A stretch of DNA of 64,000 nucleotides, taken from the NCBI GenBank assembly GCA_043228905.1, contig JBHGNT010000018.1, forward strand, positions 16,244,001 to 16,308,000, given 5' to 3'. Numbering within the stretch: the stretch's first letter is position 1; each line of letters begins with the position of its first letter. Origin of the DNA: Azolla caroliniana (taxonomy: Eukaryota > Polypodiophyta). The notes under the pieces are model-generated. The model saw nothing but the letters and a program-made list of their open reading frames with translations. It was not told where the DNA came from and did no database searches. Position numbers and translations under genes: made by a program. Positions 28,669 to 38,672 of this stretch are shown in pieces.

Positions 28669-30239
28669 GATCGATTCGGCTTGTAGCCGAAAAGTCGACA
28701 GTTAGTCTGTGCAGCCAGATCGCTTCCTTCGCTGCCTTCGACGCTGCTATATACTCGGCCTCTGTGGTGGACATGGCCATGCACTCTTGGAGCTTTGACC
28801 TCCATGATATAACACCGCCATCGTAGGTGAAGATGTGACCCAATGTCGACTTCTGATTGTCCGGGTTCCCGATGTAGTTGGAGTCGGTGTAGCCTTCGAC
28901 TTCGGTTGGGTTTGTCGATCCCAAAGTGAGTTGTGCATCTTCGATTCCTTTTAGGTACCTGAAAATGTGTTTGACAGCCTCCCAATGCTTCCGTCTTGGA
29001 TTAGACATGTACCGATTGACGACCCTTATGGCTTATGCAAGATCGGGTCGGGTCGCCACCATTGCGTACATGATACTTCCTACTGCCGATGTGGAGTGTA
29101 TCTTTCCATTGAGCTCTCTCTCCTTGTCCGTCAAAGGAGAGTCTCTGTCTGATAATTGGATCGACGTCGGAAGCGAGGTTGGTGTGGGCTTCATGTTCTC
29201 CATATTGAAGCGCCTCAACACCTTTCAGATGTAATCAGACTTGGAGAGTCGAAGAGTCTTCGTCTTCCGATTTCGCTCAATCCTCATGCCTAGTATGTGT
29301 TGGGCTTGTCCGAGTTCCTTCATTGCGAACTTTTCGGGAAGGCTCCGCTTTAGCTTTTTGATTTCGGCTTGATTGCTCCCTGCAATCAGCATGTTGTCAA
29401 CATATATAATCAAGTAAATCCGGGACTCGTCGGCCAATTCATGAGTGTATAAACATGGGTTGGAGTCGGACCGGCTGTAGCCGAGTTGCCAGATGTAGGC
29501 GTCGAACTTTTGGTACCACATCCTTGGCGCTTGTTTTAAGCTGTATAGGCTTTTCTTCAATCGACATACGAGGTGACTTTCCTCCCTCATCACCGAGAAG
29601 CCTGCCGGTTGGGACATGTAGATTTCCTTTGCCAAGTCTCTGTGTAAGAATGTCGTCTTTACGTCGAGTTGCTCAAGCTCTAGGTCCTCTATTGCCACGA
29701 CCCCGAGTAGGAGTTCAAGGGTGGTCATCTTAACTACTAGAGAGAATATCTCATCATAATCGACCCCATGTTCCTGTTTGAATCCGTTCACGACGAGCCG
29801 AGCTTTATACTTGGGCTTCTCTGAGTCAAATACATATTTGTATCGGAATACCCATTTGCAAGGTAGCGACTTTCTTCTAGATGATAGTTCGACCAACTCC
29901 CATGTATTGTTCTCTTTGATCGAGTCCATCTCGGATCTTGTGGCTTGCAACCATGTATCAGTGTCCGGTGTGGCGATAGCTTCTTTGTATGTCCTTGGTT
30001 CGCCTGAATCGGTGATAGAACTCTGTTGGCCTTCTGACTCGTCCAGATCTTCTGAGTACCGATTTTGTTGGTTGCATTTCTTCAATCGACTCGGTCGGCC
30101 GATTGGTATTTCTTGAACCGTCTGCAAGAGCCCTATTGGATGAATCGCCCTTGTAGTAGGATTTCGGCAAGGTCACATCATCCTCCCCTACTTTGGGATT
30201 GAGAGACTTGGCTAACTCGAATCTAGTTTTCCCTTTCAC
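28669..30239 (-). pseudogene. Element E reverse transcriptase and RNase H N-terminal part
   Basis: Minus-strand Copia RT. The long frame 29,225-30,127 holds WELVELSSRRKSLPCKWVF, LEQLDVKTTFLHRDLAKEI, LKKSLYSLKQAPRMWYQ and the catalytic region IIYVDNMLIAG. The usual YVDD is YVDN here, so the RT active site is broken. After a stop near 29,225 the frame continues into RNase H (28,562-29,221 pieces), with SWRSKLQECMAMSTTEAEY. It joins 27,425-27,772 across the solo LTR. Confidence 0.85.
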
Positions 30240-30499
30240 CTAGGGTGTCTCGGTCCGGTCGACTTTGTTTTCGACTTGCATCTTGTTGACTTTGCCTTTT
30301 TCGACTCTGGTTGATTCGGCTTTGTCTTTGATGGATTTGTCTTCGAGTTCGACTAGTGAACCTCCTACAGATTCGGAGTCGAGAGGTGTATTGTCGGCTT
30401 GGTCAAGTTCGACTATTTGTCGAATCTCCCATTCAGCCTGGTGGGTCAGTCTTTCTACGACTTCTCTATCGATTTTGAAAGAGACCTTTTTGCCCACTC

Positions 30500-31810
30500 T
30501 TTTTTGCTAGTTCCTCTCAGAGAGGATAGAGTCTTTATTGAAGACTATGTCACTGCTTCGTATCAATTTCCGATTTTGTGGGCCCCGTAGACGATAGACG
30601 AAATCCCCATTGGTTCCATAACAGAGAAATATGCATTTTGTTGCATGGGGTGCCAACTTGGTTCTTTTCTCGCTGGGGATGAATGCGTAGGCTTCGCATC
30701 CGAATATACATAGCCTATCGTAACTCAACTGTTTGCCTGACCATAGTGCTTGTGGCACTTCGAGCCTGATTGCTTTCAATGGCGACATGTTGATTAGATA
30801 TACTGTTATCTGTAATAATTTGGCCTAGACCTCCAACTTCAGTCCGGCTTGCTGGAGCATTGCTGTCAGCCTCTCTTGGATTGTTCGGTTGATTCTTTCT
30901 GCCACTCCATTCCACATGGGTGTGTATGGAACGGTCTTTTGATGCCGGATCCCTTTGTCAGACAGGTATTGTTTGAAGGCTCGGGAAGTATATTCGCCTC
31001 CATTGTTGGAACAGAGTGTCTTTAGTCTGTGTCCTTACATGTTCTCCGCTTCGATTAACCATCGAGCAAAGACCTCGAGCGCTTCGTCTTTTGACCTAAT
31101 TGAATAGGCCCAGACTTTGCATGTATACATTGACGAATGTGATGAAGTACTGGGAGCCACCTAGAGATCTTTCAAGCATCGACCCACATATATCTGTGTG
31201 CACGAGCTCTAGGGGCTGACATACCGTCTCATAATGAAGAGAGTGAAGACTGCGGGTCTGTTTCCCATATTGACAATGCTCGCAGAAGTCCTTTGCTTGA
31301 AGTTTCGGGATGTAGCCGACCGCGATAAGCTGATCAAGTCTGGCTTGAGACATATGGCCGAGTCGGTCATGCCATAAGTTCGGGTTAATCTTTTCAGCTA
31401 CGTTCACGAACCCTTCTGGATTGATCACCATCATTGGGTATACGTTGTTGTACTTTTGCCCACTTCCGATTCTTAGATTTCCTCGGTTGATCATCCATGC
31501 CGACTCATTTAGAGTCGTTTAGTACCCATCTTCGGCAAACATGCCAATGTAGACCAAAATCCTTTTCATATTGGGTATGTGCCGAACTTGGTGCAAGGTG
31601 ATCATGTTGTCATTCGGTAGTCGGATGGGGACCTCTTTGATCCCTACGATTACGCACTCGTGCCCATTTCCGAGTTGGATTGTGCCATTGGTGTCGGCCG
31701 AATAGTTCGAAAACCATTCGATGTTCGGGGTTACATGAAATGTGGCGCCAGAGTCCAGCAACCACGTGTGAGCGTCTTGCACACTATAGAGGACTTCTCC
31801 GATCATCGAG
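30500..31810 (-). pseudogene. Element E protease and integrase region, degraded
   Basis: Minus-strand relic. The protease motif WLLDSGATFHVTPN is at about 31,735-31,775. The GAG-pre-integrase region LWHDRLGHMSQARLDQL is at about 31,340-31,390. Integrase HTDICGSM is at about 31,180-31,205. The downstream integrase part (30,507-30,915) is split by frameshifts and carries the AERIN-like and KAIRLEVPQALWSGK segments. Its catalytic triad is incomplete because of breaks. Confidence 0.8.
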
Positions 31811-32138
31811 TCCTCTAAGGAGAGGATTTCTCCCGATCGTGTGTCGACAACATTGACTTGGTTGCCGACTAGAGAGTGATTCGAGTCGGATCATCCTCGA
31901 TTCCACTCGTATCGTCGACCACTCTCTTTCCTTTTGATCGACCAACAGTCAGAAACATTGTGATCGGCTTTTCTACAGTGGGTACAAAATTCGCCTGATC
32001 GACTCGTTCTTGACTTCAACCATTGTCGGTCTCCCCTCGTTTTCAATTGACTATGGTGTCAACTAGTTCTGTCGGTTTGTTCTTTAGATTGACTCAATCG
32101 AGTGGTGGGCTTTTGCCAATTCCTCGATCGACTCGTTC

Positions 32139-32706
32139 TCATTTTTGCCAAATATCCTCGGTGAGGACTTGGACGATCGTCTCATATAGATTTAAGATTG
32201 GACGGCTATTGGCAAATGTCGTGCAGAATACCTCCCAACTTGCCGACAAGTGTGATAGGAGGGCAAGGGCTTTAACTTCTTCTTCAAAGTTAATCCCTTG
32301 GGAGGAGAGTTCAAACAACACCCGACTGAAGGTGTTGATGTGGGAGGTTGTGGGATCCGAATCTCTCATCTTCATATTGAACAAACTGTCGAATCAATAT
32401 GAGTTTTGACGAGGAGGACTTCTTTTCGTACATTGCTTGCAACTTCTCCCATAACGAGAAAGTTGTTGTCTCCCTGGCCATGCTAAAGTAGACATTTTCG
32501 GCCAAGTGCATTCGGATGGTGGAGCGCGTGATTTCATCTATGGATCTCCACTCTTTGGTCGTCATCAAAGCATGTTTTTCGCTATGTCGAATGTCTTCGA
32601 CTTGTCTTCTGGTGATTAGCACATCTTGCATCATGTCCTTCCACAAGGCAAATTTTTTGCCATCGAACTTTTGGATTTCAACTCCTACTCCGGCTGTTGA
32701 AGCCAT
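32139..32706 (-). pseudogene. Element E gag, degraded
   Basis: Minus-strand Gag starting at the ATG at 32,706 (MASTAGVGVEIQKFDGKKF), with WKDMMQDVLITRRQ and EKKSSSSKLILIRQF. A frameshift near 32,390 splits it. The second half (32,139-32,384) is in another frame. Zinc-knuckle remnants and a linker (31,860-32,110) follow with stops. It aligns with element A gag. Confidence 0.82.
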
Positions 32707-32820
32707 ATTCTTTTTTTTGTTTTTGAAAGTGAGATTTATTTTTCTGACCTTGTCTTCTTTTTCAGCTTCCTTTGTTGCTTTCGTTGCTGCTAAACAACAG
32801 GTTGCTCTGATACCACTTGA

Positions 32821-33080
32821 TGGAATGAATACACAAAAGTAAGTAAGGACCTGTAGTTTATGTGCTCGGCAAACAACACAGAGAATATGATGGAAACATA
32901 GACACAGTTTCAGTTGTAATGGAAGCTTTCTTTATTCACTGTTCTCTCTCCCTAAGACTCAAGATTCAAGAAGAGGACTGTTTTACAATGTTAGGTTATT
33001 GCTTATATTTTAAGCCCTAACTCTTTGGACGGGTTCACACTAGGATACAACGTGGAAGGAGTCGGCCTTTTATGCCAACA
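32821..33080 (-). repeat. Element E 5' LTR
   Basis: A 260-bp LTR matching 21,477-21,748. Its inner boundary lies by the minus-strand primer site at 32,815-32,804. The outer end reads ATGCCAACA at 33,080, after which hAT-like sequence begins. Confidence 0.85.
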
Positions 33081-33320
33081 ACTTTCCCAACCAAGAGTAT
33101 ATACTTTATTTGCAAACACATCAAGGAAGCTAAACACATGTGCATGAGACATTATATATGCATCTTTTATGGCAAGTGCTTCACGATGTGCAATGCAATG
33201 CACTCCCAAAATGTTAGGCATCGCGGATTGAAACTTAGAAATTGCACCATTGTTCTTCCCTATCATAGATGATGCCCCATGACTTGCAAAAGCCAAATGT
33301 TTTTTAAATTTTAAATAGCT
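33081..33320 (-). pseudogene. hAT-like transposase pseudogene, proximal fragment
   Basis: A minus-strand frame reading FASHGASSMIGKNNGAISKF, then MPNILGVHCIAHREALA and a following helical segment. The DGAS-xM-GK-NG motif, followed about 25 residues later by HC-AHR-ALA, is characteristic of ZNF862-like hAT-family transposases (from memory of the family). The fragment ends at the right LTR of element E. The remainder appears at 20,745-20,498 and 47-1. An intron or lost sequence may separate the first two pieces. Confidence 0.6.
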
Positions 33321-33723
33321 CTCTTTAAAGAATTACTTGCGGAAGCTTGAGGACCTGATCAACTTCACCGGATGTTAACAGAAAAGATACATAGGTTTAA
33401 TGGAAAGCTTAGTCACATAGAGAATACATGGGAGACACAAAGAGAGCAAAAAAGCATAAACTCAATTTCAAAATATCACTATGTATATACAAATGTCCTA
33501 TAGAACACTTTTTATACAAGTCCTTAAAAGGACTGACAAAAGTATTGACAAGTACTTCAATGCTCATATGAGCGGCTGGCACTAATTCCAAGAAATATGC
33601 CTTCGTACTAGGCTAAGATTGTAGGCCTCTAATGGGCACCAATTACAATCCGATCCGTCTCTCCGATCTAGCTCTCTGGCTTATTCAGCCGATCCGAATC
33701 CGGTTGAGCTTCTCCCCTCAACA
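33320..33723 (-). repeat. Element K LTR
   Basis: About 404 bp resembling the LTRs of element G (37,300-37,725), sharing TTATACAAGTCCT-AAAGGACTGAC, GGCTTATTCAGCCGATCC and the inner end CTCAACA. The outer end is ragged. Confidence 0.75.
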
Positions 33724-33872
33724 CTCCCCCTGAAGCTCAGCTTGAGGTCGGATCCTGGAATCAGTGTCTACCGGTCCTTCCCTCTGGCTCCTCCTAGTGT
33801 CTTCCCGTCTTGCTCACGCTCCTCGACCCGTCTGGTTCTGCGCACCTCGACCTTCTCGGTCAACTTGCCTAC

Positions 33873-34672
33873 TCATAAGGCCCAATTCATTTCCCTCACT
33901 ACTATGACTTCGGCGCTTATCGACCCGTCGGTTCCTACGTGTCGGTGTCGACTTCCATTGCCTTCCCGTTTGTTGGGCCTTTTGTTGATTTGGCTCCTTC
34001 GAATCAAACTCATCTTCTGAATCAGTTGCCTCCTATTCGTGCCAACTCTTGTCCAAATTGGTCGTCTCCAATTCATCTTCAACATCCATGCCCTTCACCA
34101 CGTCGAACCACGTCCGGGTCTTGGCCTTCTCCTTCCGATCGGCTTTGTCTTTTTTTACTCTACTGTCGTCGCCGCTCATTCCGACTCTCTCGGATGTGCC
34201 GACTTCTTCAGTCAACTCGGCTTCCTTTTTCTCCTTGTCTCCCCCTGTTTCAGTTTCCTTCTATCCTACTGCTTGTTCGGTGCCATTAACAGTTTTCCCG
34301 ATTTCCGTTCCGGTTCTCCCTGTATCAATACCGGTTCTCCCCTCAAGTGCGGCATGTCGAGATGTTGTAGCCCAAGCATCTCCGAACAATCCTGCAACTT
34401 GTCTGATCCGAGTGGCTTGGTGAAGATGTCAACAACCTGCCAATTCGTCTGAACATACCGGAGTTCGATTTCACCACTCACGACCCGCTCGTGCACAAAG
34501 TGATAATGCACTTCTATATGCTTTGTCCGAGCATGGAACATGGGGTTCTTGCTACTTATGTTGTCGAATTAGATCGGGATCGGAGTTGGTTCTTCGATCC
34601 GGAGGTCTTGCAGCAGTCGTCGAAGCCATATGGCTTCACAGGTGGCAACAATAGCCCCTTGATACTCAACCT
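33873..34672 (-). pseudogene. Element K RNase H end and C-terminal extension
   Basis: Minus-strand remnant. The RNase H tail (34,266-34,541) reads FHARTKHIEVHYHFVHERV and VVDIFTKPLGSDKL, the normal end of Copia pol. The extension downstream (34,033-34,215 and a shifted frame to 33,873) contains VGTSERVG and TRTWFDVVKGMDVEDE, similar to VGTSGRVK and TQTWSDVVKGLEPEDK in element G. Stops and frameshifts are present. Confidence 0.7.
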
Positions 34673-34680
34673 AGATTTCT

Positions 34681-35148
34681 CTTGGTAATCATTAGAGCAT
34701 GGGATGTAATCAAGATTTTCTTACACAAACATATGCCTGAAAAGTGGGATGCTTGGATAAATCAACCTATTCTCACTAATGCTCTTGTCTGGGATTCTAT
34801 TGGGAATGTATTGGGCCTTAGAACTCGTCCCGCCCGAGGAAAACTTGATAATGGGCTAGCAGCATCAATGAGATATTGGATTAATTTTCAGCAAATGTCA
34901 AAAGTGGATTGGCTTAAGCAGTTACACTCAGTATATGTTGCGAAGACAATGACAATGGATATTTTAGTGGCTTTCTCGCAGGCCTCAATGCAACTTCAAC
35001 CAATGTAGGAGCATATTTGGTTTGGTTGCCTTATGATTGGCATGATGCTTTTTGTTAAAGGAGTTTTTGTAAATGGATGTATTTTTTATTTTCATATTCA
35101 ACGAGACAATAAATTGCAGCCTTATATACCCTCGAATAATTCACTATA
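34681..35148 (+). other. Unrecognised coding-like fragment
   Basis: A plus-strand frame from 34,682 to 35,008 (108 codons), followed after a TAG by another open stretch in a shifted frame (35,033-35,224). It reads like real protein, with segments MPEKWDAWINQP, LAASMRYWINFQQMSKVDW and PIEIGFTLGHGHTR. I do not recognise the family. It lies between Copia fragments K and J with no terminal repeats of its own, so it is probably the remains of an older gene or transposon. Base composition is AT-richer than its neighbours. Confidence 0.35.
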
Positions 35149-35407
35149 TGTTGATAGTCGAACTCAACTTCCCATAGAGATAGGTTTCACACTAGGTCAT
35201 GGACATACCAGGCTAGTTTTGTAAATAGTTGAAAGGGCACTTGCCCTAGCCTAGTTGGTACTTAAACCAACCTTTTTGTAACTTAGTTACTATTGGATGT
35301 AATATACAGTTTCTTGTTATAGTTCTCTCATTCTCTCTCTTGTCTCACGTGCACATACACACACACATAGTCCTTCCGTTGTACAAAATCACTCTTGATT
35401 CTTTACA
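35149..35407 (+). repeat. Element J 5' LTR (left end tentative)
   Basis: About 260 bp, ending CTTTACA before the primer site. I placed the left end at TGTTGATAGTCG (35,149) because the I LTR starts TGTTGAATACGG and both share the layout TTGCCCTA..AGT-x-ACTT..AACC. No second LTR copy is visible, so the start is uncertain. Confidence 0.45.
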
Positions 35408-35526
35408 TGGTATCAAAGTGTGTGGTAGCTTGATCCAAGTCCATCGCCTTCACGTGTGTCATGCTCAAGCTAGCAGAGAACCAACTGATCATTGCAGCTC
35501 GCGTCAAGAGTAGAAGAAGTTCGACA

Positions 35527-36354
35527 ATGAACACCCATATGGGAAACACTCTTCCTACCGAGAAGCTCAATAGACAAACTTCGCATCTTGGGAGTACAAG
35601 ATGCATCAGTACCTTGTCAGACAAGGTTACTGGAGCTACATCGAGGGAGCTCACGAAACGCAACCCAACACGACACACGCCGACTACCTAGTGTGGGAGC
35701 AGACCGCGAGCTGTGTGTTGTACTGCCTTGCATCCTGGGTTCATGACCACATGCTAGGCTATATTCAAGATTCGAAAACACCAAAAGAAGCTTGGGGAAA
35801 TCTCAAGAAGATGTTTGCGGCCAATACGGTTGCACGAAAGCTCCAACTTCGACAGGAGCTAAACAACATGCAACAGAGGGACATGTCGATCACCGGCTAT
35901 ACCTTGAAGATCAAGGAGTTGTGCGATGCCCTCGGTTTGATTAATGTAGTAATCGACGATGATGGAATGATGCAAATATGCCTTGGCGGCTTGGCACCTC
36001 GATTTGGCACGATCAGATCAGCCATTCTTGCGAGGGAGAACCCTCCTTCCTTTTTCGACCTTCAATCAATTTTGTTGATCGAAGAAAATCATGTTCAGCA
36101 AAGGAACAATGCGTATGATGGTCAGATGCTCTACTCACAGCCGGATGATAGAAGAGGATTCGACCATGGAAATAGAGGTTGGCTCGGACAAGGCCGACAC
36201 AGTCAGCCGACCCAAGAGCGTAACTTTCATCAATGGCAAGACGACAGAAAGAGTCCCAGAGAGTTTGGCAAACACGGCTACTATGGAATCGTAACAACCC
36301 GATCGAATGCGGGTATTGTGGAAAACATGGCTACTATGAAGAGGAGTGCTAAAA
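35527..36354 (+). pseudogene. Element J gag, frameshifted
   Basis: Copia Gag relic. The ATG at 35,527 opens MNTHMGNTLPTEKLNR, then an indel near 35,575 shifts the frame into the long segment 35,601-36,354 (MHQYLVRQGYWSYIEGAHE, KTPKEAWGNLKKMF, QELNNMQQRDMSITGYT). A further frame change near 36,300 leads to the zinc knuckle CGYCGKHGYYEEEC, with Y where the conserved His-x4-Cys spacing usually has HY/HF. The frame then meets a stop. It is about 45-50 percent similar by eye to element G gag. Confidence 0.75.
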
Positions 36355-36401
36355 AAAGGTACGAGACTCAGCTTCAACCAACCAACAACTCATAAACTAT
36401 G

Positions 36402-36725
36402 TGTTGAATACGGGCTTCTAATGGGCGTATTCACATTATCTTTTTCTGTACACACTAAGCTTAGGCTATTTATGTAAAAAGTGAGAAGGGCAGCTGCCCT
36501 AAGTCAGTCAGTATATAAACTGACTTTGCAACCTAGTTAGGGGGTCGTTTTTTAAGTTATAATAGACACTTGACATTGTGCCGAACTATCTCTCTCTCTT
36601 GTGTAATAGTTGTTTTCTTTTCTGTCTTTGTTGCCATCAAAGCTTTGATGATCTTGCATTCATTTACGATCTTATCCTAGAAGTATGTTGACATTGTTCC
36701 ACATTAGATGATGGTATTCCCAACA
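36402..36725 (+). repeat. Element I 5' LTR
   Basis: 324 bp from TGTTGAATACGGG to TTCCCAACA, followed by TA and the primer site. A TATA-like AGTATATAAACTGACTT sits near 36,510-36,526. The partner LTR is not in the window. Confidence 0.75.
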
Positions 36726-37209
36726 TATGGTATCAGAGCAAAGGTTTGTTTGATTCCCCTGCCGCCATCTATTTAACCTCCATCGGCAACTCTTCTCCCG
36801 TACACCTTGAAGATCTTGATTCGCAACTCCTCTTGAAATCACATCTGACGAAGAGAGACAACCCCAATACCCCAATCTGTGTTTCATTCGGCCGAACAAC
36901 ACTCGGGAGGACCAGTTGGCTCCATCCCTCTCATTGTTGCAGTTACCCGAAATAGGATCGGCTTGGAGAATCGCACATAATCAGTGTTGAGAAAACTCAG
37001 AAAAATTGAAAATTGAAATCGAACAATCAAATCCGGGTTTAATTTGACTAAGTCCGTTGACTGTAGTCACTCCGAACAAGATTCATCTATATTCGAAACC
37101 GACATGACTTGTGTCCAACTCTAGTTAGAATGACATCGAGCGAGCCTGGCTATTGCACTTCACCACAGTTCGTAGCTGACTCCGGACAAAGTCTATTAAA
37201 CCAACACAG

Positions 37210-37299
37210 ATGGCTTCAACATCCGGCTCGTCAGAGATGAGTATAAGGAAGTTTGACAGATCGAACTTCAACTTCTGGAAGGAGTACATGCAAGACTAT
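37210..37299 (+). pseudogene. Element I gag, first segment
   Basis: Starts at the ATG at 37,210 (MASTSGSSEMSIRKFDR, then FNFWKEYMQDY) and is cut by element G. After G and one copy of its ACTAT duplication, the frame continues exactly at 56,451. The segment is a typical Copia Gag N-terminus. Confidence 0.8.
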
Positions 37300-37725
37300 T
37301 GTAAAAGAATACGTTGTGCGGAAGCAATAGAAAACCGAACACAGAAAACACAAGTTTAATGGAGAGCTTAGAATATACACAGTACGCGGGAGAGACAGAG
37401 AATGAGCAGAATGTTAATAATCTATTACCAACAATAATAGTTCTCTATACATAAAATGTGCTCAACAACACTATTTATACAAGTCCTAAGAGGACTGACT
37501 GACTGAAGTACCGCGTACTGCAATGCTCACTCGAGCGTCTGACACTAACTTTGAGACTATTAACTACCTAGTAGTCTAGGCTTCTACTAGGCTTCCGGTT
37601 ACTGTTTGATCCAGCTAACCGGCTCCCTTGCTCACCGGCTCACCGATCCGGCTCATCCTTTCGAATGCCAATTCGGCTCAGGCTTATTCAGCCGATCTGG
37701 ATCCGGTTGAGCTTGCCGCTCAACA
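37300..37725 (-). repeat. Element G 3' LTR
   Basis: 426 bp. The minus strand starts TGTTGAGCGGCAAGC and ends CTTTTACA. It is followed inward by a polypurine tract (GCTTGAGGGGGAA on the minus strand). It differs from the 5' LTR by about 20 substitutions plus indels. Confidence 0.9.
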
Positions 37726-38672
37726 TTCCCCCTCAAGCTCAACTTGAGGTCGGATCGTAGTGTCAATCTCCATGGCAGCCATTCCTTCCACACGGCTCCT
37801 TCTGGCGTCACTCCGCCTCACTCGCGCTCCTTGTCCGGTCCGATCCCGTTTGCCGCGACCCCTCTGGTTCTGCACACCCCGACCTCCTCGGTTGGCTTGT
37901 CTGCTCAACAGGCCCAATTCAGCTCCCTCGCTGCTGGGACTTTGGCGCATGCCGGTTCGCCGATTCCTTCGTGTTGGCGTCGACTTTCGTTGCCTTCTCG
38001 TCCTCTTGGCCTTGAATTGATCTGGTTCTTCCGAATCCTTCTGTTGAACCGAATCGAATGTCTTCGACTCGTTCCAGTTCTTGTCCGAATCGGTCGCTCT
38101 CGATTTGTCTTCCGGTTCGAGGCCCTTCACCACATCGGACCATGTCTGGGTCTTGGCCGTCTTCTTCCGATCGGCTCTGCCCTTCTTGACTCTGCCGCTT
38201 GTTCCAACTTGTTCGGATGTGTCAACTTCCTTTGTCGACTCGGCTCCTTTCTTCTCCTTGTCTCGCCCCTTGTCGGTTCTTCCCTTATCGATGCAATCGA
38301 CAGTCTCTTTGCCTTTGCCCGTTCCGGTGTCTTTGCCCGTTCTCCCCCTCAAGTGTGGCACGTCGAGATGCTGAACACCAAGCATTTCGGTGAAGTGCTG
38401 CAACTTGTCCGATCCGAGCGGTTTGGCGAAGATGTCGGCAACTTGCCAATCCGTATGAACATACCGGAGTTCGACTTCACCGCTCAGGACACACTCACGC
38501 ACGAAGTGGTAGTGCACTTCTTTGTGCTTTGTGCGAGCATGGAATACGGGGTTCTTGGCGAGCTGCATGCTGCTTATGTTGTCGCAGTAGATCAGGATTG
38601 AGGTTGGCACCTCGATCTGCAGGTCTTGCAGTAGTCGCCGAAGTTAAATGGCTTCACAGGTGGCAACGATAG
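37720..38672 (-). pseudogene. Element G RNase H end with 200-residue C-terminal extension
   Basis: A minus-strand frame (38,610-37,720, 296 codons) encoding the RNase H tail (CDNISSMQLAKNPVFHAR, VADIFAKPLGSDKL). It continues without a stop into a roughly 200-residue hydrophilic, basic extension. This has Gly/Lys-rich repeats (TGKDTGTGKGKE), TQTWSDVVKGLEPEDK, an Arg-rich segment (RRQRKSTPTRRNRRTG) and an RGGRGVQNQRGRGKR motif that could bind nucleic acid. Most Copia pols end soon after the KPL motif, so this is unusual. Element K carries a homologous tail. The upstream part of RNase H continues across element F at 44,301. Confidence 0.8.

Larger units (their letters stand above)
21477..33080 (-). 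mobile_element. Copia LTR retrotransposon E (old, nested host of D and a solo LTR)
   Basis: A minus-strand Copia of the same family as A. LTRs are at 21,477-21,748 and 32,821-33,080. The primer site TGGTATCAGAGC is on the minus strand at 32,815-32,804, and a polypurine tract follows the 3' LTR (minus of 21,749-21,757). Gag, protease, integrase, RT and RNase H relics run from high to low coordinate. Element D sits in its 3' non-coding part and a solo LTR sits in its RNase H. No 5-bp duplication is visible (ATAGA on the left, ACTTT on the right), which suggests flank loss or recombination. Confidence 0.87.
33320..34680 (-). mobile_element. Copia fragment K (truncated, related to G)
   Basis: The 3' end of a minus-strand Copia of the G family. 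An LTR (33,320-33,723) is followed by a polypurine tract, a C-terminal extension region and the end of RNase H, ending abruptly near 34,680. The 5' two thirds are missing. The LTR lacks a clear TG start, so it is truncated at the hAT junction. It provides an independent copy of the unusual C-terminal extension seen in G. Confidence 0.75.
35149..36401 (+). mobile_element. Copia fragment J (LTR and gag)
   Basis: The 5' end of a plus-strand Copia. It has an LTR ending at 35,407, a primer site variant TGGTATCAAAGT at 35,408-35,419 and a gag relic to 36,354. It is interrupted at 36,401 by the LTR of element I. The rest is not seen in this window. Its Gag is related to that of element G. Confidence 0.7.

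Noticed and set aside
28151-28705. A 184-codon ORF with an 18-residue repeat
   Set aside because: It is the 54-bp LTR minisatellite read in frame. The complementary strand gives a similar artefact.
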